Positions 6,565 to 10,135 of a DNA stretch of 10,135 nt are shown here, one piece after another. The notes under the pieces were generated by a model, which saw only the letters and a list, made by a program, of their open reading frames with translations, was not told the DNA's origin and made no database searches. Source of the DNA: PALSA-1336 sp038203095 (GTDB lineage: Bacteria; Patescibacteriota; Doudnabacteria; UBA920). Position numbers and translations under genes: made by a program. How positions within the stretch are numbered: position 1 is the stretch's first letter; every line of letters begins with the position of its first letter. The stretch spans positions 1 to 10,135 of the forward strand of contig JBBREH010000042.1 of the NCBI GenBank assembly GCA_038203095.1. The letters are read 5' to 3'.

Positions 6565-7638
6565 TTACTGTGGCGCGGTATAAATTCCCGCGTAAACAAT
6601 TTGGGGCAAAACCGGGTCAACTAAAATAAAATTTACAAACCCGGCGGTGTTAATACTTTGAGTTTGCCAGCTGCCCCCGCCGTCCACAGATTTATAAACA
6701 GTAGCTTCCACGCTTGCATAAACTATATTACTGGAAACCCTGGAAATAGCAATGGCCCGGGCGACGCTTTTTTCCGGCTTAACCGGCAGGCCTTGCAAAA
6801 CCCAGGTTTTGCCCTCGTCAACGGTCTTATACAGCCCCTGGTCCGTGGTTAAATAAATTAGCTCCGGAGAAGTATAATCAACAAAGACCTGATTGAAATA
6901 AGAAACAGTTTTAGAATTGTAACTGTAATTTTTTGAATCAAAAATTTTGCTTAAGGACAGAGTTAACTCTGTAAAAGTGTCGGCAAAGCCCGTGGACTTA
7001 AACAGCCCTTGTTGCTGTAAAACCAAATATATCCCTCCGTTCTGCCACACCAGCTTGTTAATGCGGTCATTAAAAGATTTTACCAACTGCCAGCTTAAAC
7101 CGCCGTCCGCGCTTTTTATTAAACTGCCGGTAGCGGTGCCAATCATAATCTGGTTTGGGTCCTGAGGATTTAACGCCATTGCCCTAACAGCATCATTTAT
7201 GCTAGCTTCGTTATAAATTTGTGTCCAACTAGCGCCGCCATCCGTAGTTTTCAAAACCCTGCCGTGGTCGGCAAAAAAACCCGCAGCATAAATTATTTTG
7301 GAATCTAAGGGGCTTATAGCAACATCATAAACAAAAATTTTGGAAAGTATATTGGTCCAGGTAGCTCCGGCATCCTCGGACTTAAACAATCCGGCCGTGT
7401 AAGTACCGGCAAAAATGGTTTGCTGATTTTTTGGATCAAATGCTAATTTTGAAATATTATAATTGGCCAAACTAACAGTGGCATTGTCTTTAATAGTATT
7501 GGCAAATTGCCAATCAACTCCGCCATTAACGCTTTTAACCAACCCTCCCGGTAGAGTTTTACTGAATGGGTTACAACCGGCGGAAAGCAAAGTCAAAACG
7601 AGAATAATTATAGAAAGTTTTCTATTCATAGATTTCAT
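6565..7638 (-). CDS. Secreted lipoprotein with Asp-box (BNR/YCF48-like) beta-propeller
   Basis: The 357-residue protein begins with a lipoprotein signal: basic MKSMNRK, a hydrophobic stretch to residue 20, and the lipobox LSAGC with the modified cysteine at 22. The mature part carries regularly spaced Asp-box motifs: SVNGGVDW (36-43), SEDAGATW (87-94), TTDGGASW (131-138), SADGGLSW (176-183), a degenerate one near 215-222, TVDEGKTW (272-279) and SVDGGGSW (317-324). Between them lie sequences such as IIYAAGF, IMIGTA, IYLTT and IVYASV, typical of the blades of a sortilin/BNR/YCF48-like propeller; about seven blades are inferred. Such folds bind proteins or sugars, and some are photosystem assembly factors or glycosidases. 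No catalytic residues can be assigned, so the function is unknown: an anchored surface protein. It lies between the delta' gene and frr. ATG at 7638 is chosen; Met4 is an alternative start. Confidence 0.85.
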   Translation of the reverse strand: MKSMNRKLSIIILVLTLLSAGCNPFSKTLPGGLVKSVNGGVDWQFANTIKDNATVSLANYNISKLAFDPKNQQTIFAGTYTAGLFKSEDAGATWTNILSKIFVYDVAISPLDSKIIYAAGFFADHGRVLKTTDGGASWTQIYNEASINDAVRAMALNPQDPNQIMIGTATGSLIKSADGGLSWQLVKSFNDRINKLVWQNGGIYLVLQQQGLFKSTGFADTFTELTLSLSKIFDSKNYSYNSKTVSYFNQVFVDYTSPELIYLTTDQGLYKTVDEGKTWVLQGLPVKPEKSVARAIAISRVSSNIVYASVEATVYKSVDGGGSWQTQSINTAGFVNFILVDPVLPQIVYAGIYTAPQ

Positions 7639-7643
7639 CCACT

Positions 7644-7706
7644 AATCACAAATGGTCACAAATACTGTAAATCTCTGACTTGTCCCTATTTGCACAATTT
7701 GTGATT
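7644..7706. repeat. Inverted repeat between the delta' gene and the lipoprotein gene
   Basis: AATCACAAATGGTCACAAAT (from 7644) pairs with TATTTGCACAATTTGTGATT (7687-7706), with one indel and a few mismatches, around a 22-base loop. It ends six bases before the lipoprotein ATG, so in mRNA the ribosome entry site would abut or lie in the stem. No T run follows. Confidence 0.8.
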
Positions 7707-7716
7707 TGTAGATAAT

Positions 7717-8550
7717 TTAAATTTTTAAAAACAGCCCTTGCAAAACCAATTTCTTATTTTGATTCCTGCCAAACGCGGCCAATGAGTCTAAAATTACCCG
7801 GGTTTTCATATACTCTTCCGGGCGCTCGCCCAGGTGTTCTGCCTGCCAAAATAACCAAGTAAGTAAATTCTGCTCCAGCTCTGCTGTTTCTTTTTCCGCG
7901 TAAGCCGAAATTTGTCCCAGTCTTTCTCCCAAAGACAATTTCTGTATTGCCAGGTAATCTAAGACCGCTGCGCTTTCGTCTTTGTAAAAAGCTTCATCTT
8001 GAACTAATTTTTTTAAGCGTGCCGGCCTACCAAAACTTAACCGTAATACTTCCTCGCCGCATGTTAATTTTTTATCCTCGGCAAATTCTTTCAACCCACT
8101 TAAACTAATCCGGGAAAAATTAATGGTTTGGCAACGAGAGACTATGGTGGGCAAAAGTTTACCGGAGCCGACAATTAAAATTATTATTGTACTTTGGCTG
8201 GGTTCTTCCAAAGTTTTTAACAACGCGTTAGAACTTTGAGTATTTAAATTGTGCGCGTTGTTAATAATCGCAACTTTCTTAGAACCCACAAACGGCTTAA
8301 AACCCAGACTACCAATAAATCCGAGTATCTGCTCTACCGTAATTTCACCTTCCGTGTCCAAAATTTGAAAGTCAGGATGGTTTTCCAGTTTTTCTGTTTG
8401 CAGTACCCGCTTGGCGAACTCCAAAGCCAGAGTTTTTTTCCCCAAGCCTTCCGAGCCCGAAAATAAATAAGCGTGAGCAAAATGTCCGGAACTTATTTGC
8501 TTTTCTAGAATGTTTTTAACGTTTTGATGTCCGAAAGTATGCCATATCAT
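7717..8550 (-). CDS. holB: DNA polymerase III delta' subunit (clamp-loader AAA+ ATPase)
   Basis: Delta' is the rigid subunit of the clamp loader that opens and places the beta sliding clamp at primer ends. The 277-residue protein shows the AAA+ order of the DnaX/HolB family: N-terminal HAYLFSG (26-32), Walker A GSEGLGKKT (32-40), a Walker B-like VAIINNAHNLN (93-103) in which the usual acidic pair is Asn-Asn, SNALLKTLEEP (107-117), and the SRC motif at 138-140 that supplies the trans-acting arginine finger. A helical C-terminal domain follows from about 150. The zinc-binding cysteines of DnaX-type subunits between Walker A and B are absent; this and the length point to delta' rather than gamma/tau. 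The P-loop looks intact but the degenerate Walker B suggests little ATP hydrolysis. The start is supported by a TATAAT box ending seven bases before ATG, which implies a leaderless transcript and makes this the first gene of the block. Confidence 0.9.
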   Translation of the reverse strand: MIWHTFGHQNVKNILEKQISSGHFAHAYLFSGSEGLGKKTLALEFAKRVLQTEKLENHPDFQILDTEGEITVEQILGFIGSLGFKPFVGSKKVAIINNAHNLNTQSSNALLKTLEEPSQSTIIILIVGSGKLLPTIVSRCQTINFSRISLSGLKEFAEDKKLTCGEEVLRLSFGRPARLKKLVQDEAFYKDESAAVLDYLAIQKLSLGERLGQISAYAEKETAELEQNLLTWLFWQAEHLGERPEEYMKTRVILDSLAAFGRNQNKKLVLQGLFLKI

Positions 8551-8556
8551 AAAGAA

Positions 8557-8584
8557 ATTATACCATTTATTTGCGAATTACCAA
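8557..8584 (-). promoter_or_regulatory. Promoter of holB, extended -10, leaderless
   Basis: On the minus strand TGGTATAAT occupies 8565-8557, an extended -10 box. TTGGTA at 8584-8579 is a possible -35, 16 bases upstream. TATAAT ends only seven bases before the first base of the holB ATG, so transcription would begin at or within one or two bases of the start codon. The same TGGTATAAT word is found twice more near 9627 and 9768. Confidence 0.6.
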
Positions 8585-8596
8585 AATAAAATTTGC

Positions 8597-8750
8597 GTAA
8601 CTACTCACTAAGCATTAAAATTCATTCTGATTTCACAGGATTAGTGTAGTGCGCCGATTTATCCACGCACCATCCGATGGTGTATGGATTTATAGGCATC
8701 CTGGAAAGCCCATAAATGGGCACGCTACACCACCTTTAGTGAGCAGTTAC
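8597..8750. mobile_element. MITE-like palindromic repeat with a cloverleaf core
   Basis: Terminal inverted repeats GTAACTACTCACTAA (8597-8611) and TTAGTGAGCAGTTAC (8736-8750) differ at one of 15 positions. Inside, GTGTAG (8644) pairs with CTACAC (ending 8730), and two hairpins lie within: CACCAT-CCG-ATGGTG at 8668-8682, flanked by ATCCA/TGGAT, and GCCCAT-AA-ATGGGC at 8708-8721. No open reading frame is present, so any movement would need a transposase from elsewhere. No target duplication could be identified. Confidence 0.65.
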
Positions 8751-8779
8751 AAATTTGTTCAAATACTCACTTGGGGATA

Positions 8780-8835
8780 GTGTAGCGTGCCCATTTATGG
8801 GCGATTCTGGTACGCCGGTTAAAACCGCGCTACAC
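8780..8835. repeat. Second cloverleaf repeat, inverted partial copy of 8644-8730
   Basis: An 8-bp outer stem GTGTAGCG/CGCTACAC (8780-8787/8828-8835) encloses two hairpins, GCCCAT-TT-ATGGGC (8789-8802) and CGGTT-AA-AACCG. Its first 23 bases (8780-8802) are the exact reverse complement of 8708-8730, so the two units are divergent members of one repeat family in opposite orientation. Short ACTCACT words precede both (8603 and 8765). Confidence 0.75.
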
Positions 8836-8851
8836 AATTGCAATCCCGATA

Positions 8852-8866
8852 CGAAGACCGTCTTCG
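8852..8866. repeat. Short perfect palindrome
   Basis: CGAAGACCGTCTTCG is a 6-bp stem with the loop CCG, extended imperfectly by CCC/GGG on either side. No T run follows, so a terminator is not supported. The word GAAGACCG recurs in the inverted repeat at 9730-9747, which may mean the two share an origin. Confidence 0.5.
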
Positions 8867-8890
8867 GGTTAAAATAATAGCCTAACCAAC

Positions 8891-9055
8891 TTAGGACTTA
8901 CGCGTTTGGCCAAATACGAGGCATTTTGCGAGGATTTTGTGAGGCGTAGTTTATCTACGGCGACCAAAACCGCAGCAAAATAACGAAGTAGTTGCCAAAC
9001 CCCTGTGGCTGACCGCCCTATGACACCTTAATAGCGGCCAGCGCGTAAGTCATAA
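8891..9055. mobile_element. MITE-like element, 165 bp, with ends matching the IS at 1-139
   Basis: The left end TTAGGACTTACGCG (8891-8904) and right end CGCGTAAGTCATAA (9042-9055) are inverted repeats with one mismatch in 14; with an indel the similarity goes on for about eight more bases. The left 18 bases match the IS end at 122-139 at 17 positions. The interior holds no gene, only a 97-base imperfect hairpin (8904-9000) and a second hairpin (9007-9043). This is the design of a non-autonomous element moved in trans by a related transposase. The element ends three bases before the stop codon of the cupredoxin-like gene and could act as its 3' end structure. No convincing target duplication was found. 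Confidence 0.7.
8904..9000. repeat. 97-base imperfect hairpin inside the MITE-like element
   Basis: The two halves (8904-8949 and 8955-9000) are near-complementary: GTTTGGC at the base pairs with GCCAAAC, ATTTTG words pair with CAAAAT words along the stem, and CGTAG/CTACG closes the loop TTTAT (8950-8954). An adjacent smaller hairpin pairs GGCTGACCGC (9007-9016) with GCGGCCAGCG (9034-9043). RNA from either strand would fold into nearly the same rod. Confidence 0.75.
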
Positions 9056-9057
9056 AA

Positions 9058-9609
9058 CTACTTCCCAACTGTAATCTTCCCCTGTGCCACCGGGTTTAAA
9101 TTGTCGTGGAAACCCCAAACTCCGACTTTTGTAAATTGAAACTTATACTCGCCACCGGCCGCGATGGGTTTTTTAGCATCAAAAGCCGGATAGTCAGTGT
9201 GTGTTGGGTGTGGATTGCTAGCCGGCCAAAATTCAACGTTGCTTTTGTTCTTAAAAAATACGTAGTCATTTACTTTAATACTAACTGTACTTGGTGTGTA
9301 CTGGCTACCGTCATAGTCTATCTCCACCACCTGAATATCCGGCGCCATTGGTTCATTGTCGCCGGTGCTTAGTTGCTTGGTCGGGCTGACTTTAGGAGCA
9401 GGGCTTGGGCTTATGCTTTTCGCCGGTGGTGGTGTAACCGGCGTTTGAGCCTGGGCTTTAGTTTCCGATTGTTGCTGGGGATTTTCTATTGCGGGCGCCT
9501 GAGCCTGGTTATGCATGACAAAATACGCCCCACCCGCCCCGGCTACCAAAACTATTGCAATAATTATTAAATTTTTAGTGTTATTAGATTTACGCATATA
9601 TTTTTTCAT
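9058..9609 (-). CDS. Membrane-anchored cupredoxin-like protein with altered copper loop
   Basis: The 183-residue protein has an N-terminal membrane helix at about 13-31 after a basic start (MKKYMRKSNNTKN), an extended Gln/Ala/Pro/Lys-rich linker (about 33-85), and a C-terminal cupredoxin-fold domain (about 92-183), probably facing outward. Fold landmarks are YTPSTVSIKVNDYVFFKNKS (104-123), the SNPHPTHTDYP stretch with His134 and His137, and GVWGFHDNLNPVAQGKITV (163-181). In typical type 1 copper proteins that last stretch reads YHCxxHPxMxG; here Cys, His and Met are replaced by Asp169, Asn172 and Ala175, while His168 remains. A histidine-based site or no metal is possible. Related outer-membrane or envelope cupredoxins can carry copper or electrons, but no role can be assigned. 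No Shine-Dalgarno precedes the ATG; TATATT ends six bases before it, suggesting a leaderless transcript. Met5 is an alternative start. Confidence 0.8.
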   Translation of the reverse strand: MKKYMRKSNNTKNLIIIAIVLVAGAGGAYFVMHNQAQAPAIENPQQQSETKAQAQTPVTPPPAKSISPSPAPKVSPTKQLSTGDNEPMAPDIQVVEIDYDGSQYTPSTVSIKVNDYVFFKNKSNVEFWPASNPHPTHTDYPAFDAKKPIAAGGEYKFQFTKVGVWGFHDNLNPVAQGKITVGK

Positions 9610-9626
9610 CTATATAATATAATTAA

Positions 9627-9635
9627 TGGTATAAT
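9627..9635 (+). promoter_or_regulatory. Extended -10 box facing right
   Basis: TGGTATAAT on the + strand. Transcription would start near 9642-9644, at or beside the ATG of the tiny frame 9644-9763, and run through the inverted repeat 9655-9747 toward the basic protein at 9783. No good -35 box was seen. Confidence 0.45.
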
Positions 9636-9643
9636 TGACTTAC

Positions 9644-9763
9644 ATGCTTTACTTGAAGGCGGTCTTCCGGCACCAACTTACTAAAAAATTTGATGTAAAT
9701 ATCGCCGCCATCCCTTTTAACACTACTTATGCCGGAAGACCGCCTTCGACTGCTAAATCCTGA
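9644..9763 (+). CDS. Possible 39-residue leaderless peptide across the inverted repeat
   Basis: An ATG at 9644, eight bases after the TATAAT box, opens a frame of 39 residues (MLYLKAVFRHQLTKKF followed by DVNIAAIPF and a Pro/Ser/Thr-rich end) stopping at TGA 9761-9763, which abuts the next TATAAT box. The frame includes both arms of an 18-bp inverted repeat, so part of the peptide is dictated by the palindrome. I do not recognise it. It may well be a chance frame; its position relative to the -10 box is the only support. Confidence 0.25.
   Translation: MLYLKAVFRHQLTKKFDVNIAAIPFNTTYAGRPPSTAKS
9655..9747. repeat. Perfect 18-bp inverted repeat with 57-base spacer
   Basis: GAAGGCGGTCTTCCGGCA (9655-9672) and its exact reverse complement (9730-9747) frame an AT-rich middle. 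Outside them, at 18 and 20 bases, lie inward-facing copies of ATGGTATAATT (9626-9636 and, on the minus strand, 9777-9767). The whole arrangement is therefore a nested palindrome of about 150 bases. It may be a repeat element of the same kind as those at 8551-9057 or a regulatory site. Confidence 0.85.
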
Positions 9764-9769
9764 TATAAT
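9764..9769 (+). promoter_or_regulatory. TATAAT box in front of the basic protein
   Basis: TATAAT ends 13 bases before the ATG at 9783, giving a leader of only about six bases. It directly follows the TGA of the tiny upstream frame. No convincing -35 box is seen at the proper distance. Confidence 0.45.
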
Positions 9770-9776
9770 TATACCA
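9768..9776 (-). promoter_or_regulatory. Extended -10 box facing left
   Basis: TGGTATAAT on the minus strand. It would start a transcript near 9760 that crosses the inverted repeat and reaches the cupredoxin-like gene after about 150 bases of leader. It overlaps the + strand TATAAT box by two bases. Confidence 0.45.
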
Positions 9777-9782
9777 TAATCA

Positions 9783-9920
9783 ATGCGCAAAAAAATCACC
9801 GACGAATTTCCAACCAAAGCCAAAAAACGCGACCTCAAAAAGCGCCCCCGCATGCGCGTCCACAGCCGCGCCCTAGTTCTAAGCTCCAAGCACGCGGGCA
9901 AAAGACTCGCAACCCGATAA
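9783..9920 (+). CDS. Small, strongly basic protein, function unknown
   Basis: An ATG at 9783 opens 45 codons ending in TAA. The product begins MRKKITDEFPTKAKKRDLKK, continues RPRMRVHSRALVLSSKHAG and ends KRLATR; well over a third of the residues are Lys, Arg or His. It has no membrane helix or cysteine. Size and charge are those of small ribosomal or nucleic-acid-binding proteins, but it does not match L34, L36 or other small ribosomal proteins I know. Third codon positions are rich in C, unlike the AT-rich surroundings, and the reverse strand gives only an Arg/Ser-rich antisense frame, so this strand is the better choice. It is the only complete gene on the + strand here, with its own TATAAT box and a terminator-like hairpin behind it. 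Confidence 0.6.
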   Translation: MRKKITDEFPTKAKKRDLKKRPRMRVHSRALVLSSKHAGKRLATR

Positions 9921-9925
9921 TCAAG

Positions 9926-9982
9926 TTGGTGGTCACCTTCTGTGGCAGCCCCAGCAGGTGACCATCAGGAACCGCCAATTTT
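9926..9982 (+). terminator. Candidate terminator behind the basic protein
   Basis: TTGGTGG (9926-9932) can pair with CCGCCAA (9972-9978), and TCACCT (9933-9938) with AGGTGA (9956-9961), leaving a bulge on the right side; alternatively GGTCACCT/AGGTGACC (9931-9938/9956-9963) form a perfect 8-bp stem. TTTT follows at 9979-9982. It begins five bases after the stop codon. The bulge and the short T run keep confidence moderate. Confidence 0.45.
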
Positions 9983-10135
9983 AACAGACTCCATACAGTA
10001 TTTTCTAATCAAGACATGGCCCCTAAACGCCAGCCACAACTTTTGATTGATCCTTAAATTTAATGTTTCTAAATAATCTAGATTTTGCTTCTTGCATAAG
10101 CTTTGCCCAGCCGTTATGGCTATGACTGATGCTTA
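9983..10135. other. No defensible gene
   Basis: Together with the hairpin before it, this end piece holds no feature I can support. Two short minus-strand frames enter or nearly enter from the right edge (stops at 9965-9967 and 10023-10025), either of which could be the tail of a gene lying mostly outside the window. An ATG-led + strand frame begins near 10112 and runs off the edge. None has a recognisable motif. Confidence 0.3.

Noticed and set aside
8852..8866. Rho-independent terminator at the CGAAGAC palindrome
   Set aside because: No T run follows on either strand at the needed distance.
8551..9057. CRISPR array or tRNA cluster in the repeat-rich gap
   Set aside because: The repeats are inverted and of differing length, without regular direct repeats and spacers, and the cloverleaf-like folds lack tRNA signature sequences such as a GGTTCGA T-arm.
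8884..9058. Target-site duplication of the MITE-like element
   Set aside because: Only AAC on both sides can be matched, and the exact element ends are uncertain; three bases could be chance.
9623..9901. Minus-strand frame of 92 residues rich in Arg and Ser
   Set aside because: It is the antisense of the basic protein gene and of the inverted repeat region; it crosses both promoter boxes and has no motif.
9965..10132. Minus-strand open stretch of about 55 codons near the right edge
   Set aside because: It has a TAA just inside the edge, no convincing start codon or recognisable motif, and overlaps part of a hairpin, so it was not called a gene.
10023..10133. Second minus-strand open stretch entering from the right edge (begins SISHSHNGW)
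   Set aside because: It could be the tail of a gene outside the window, but 36 residues without a known motif are too little to support a call.

Overview
The window looks like part of a small-genome bacterium, most likely a Candidate Phyla Radiation (Patescibacteria, Parcubacteria-like) lineage. This placement is inferred from three things: a compact single-strand run of housekeeping genes, many start codons without a clear Shine-Dalgarno sequence, and TGGTATAAT-type promoters placed almost on the start codon. No marker gene here fixes the phylum. All full-length genes end in TAA or TAG with no internal TGA, so the standard bacterial code (table 11) fits and a TGA=Gly code is not needed.

Layout from left to right. 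Positions 1-139 hold the end of an insertion sequence: the C-terminus of a probable IS701/IS4-type transposase on the + strand, with its stop codon inside the terminal repeat. Positions 218-8550 are a long minus-strand block. In transcription order (right to left) it runs: DNA polymerase III delta' subunit, an Asp-box beta-propeller lipoprotein, ribosome recycling factor (frr), RseP-type site-2 protease, an unrecognised gene with an apparent frameshift, prolyl-tRNA synthetase (proS), mreB and mreC. These cover replication clamp loading, ribosome recycling and tRNA charging, membrane proteolysis, and the rod-shape cytoskeleton. No mreD is present; the IS remnant lies just beyond mreC.

Positions 8551-9057 contain no gene. 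They hold a dense mosaic of palindromic elements: two cloverleaf-like repeats and a roughly 165-bp MITE-like element whose terminal repeat matches the IS end at 122-139. Beyond this lies a membrane-anchored cupredoxin-like protein (9058-9609, minus), then an inverted-repeat promoter region, then a 45-residue strongly basic protein on the + strand (9783-9920). The last 215 bases carry one terminator-like hairpin and no gene that can be defended.

The main observations are as follows. (1) A 138-bp palindromic, multi-hairpin element with 11-bp perfect terminal repeats sits in frame inside rseP and adds about 46 Ser/Pro/Gly-rich codons, much like the Rickettsia palindromic elements. (2) Five gene boundaries each carry a different long inverted repeat directly in front of the next start codon. 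(3) The gene between rseP and proS has a one-base lesion that separates its natural start from the rest of its reading frame. (4) An 18-bp perfect inverted repeat is flanked by two inward-facing TGGTATAAT promoters between the cupredoxin gene and the small basic gene. (5) The cupredoxin-like protein lacks the usual Cys, His and Met copper ligands in its C-terminal loop.
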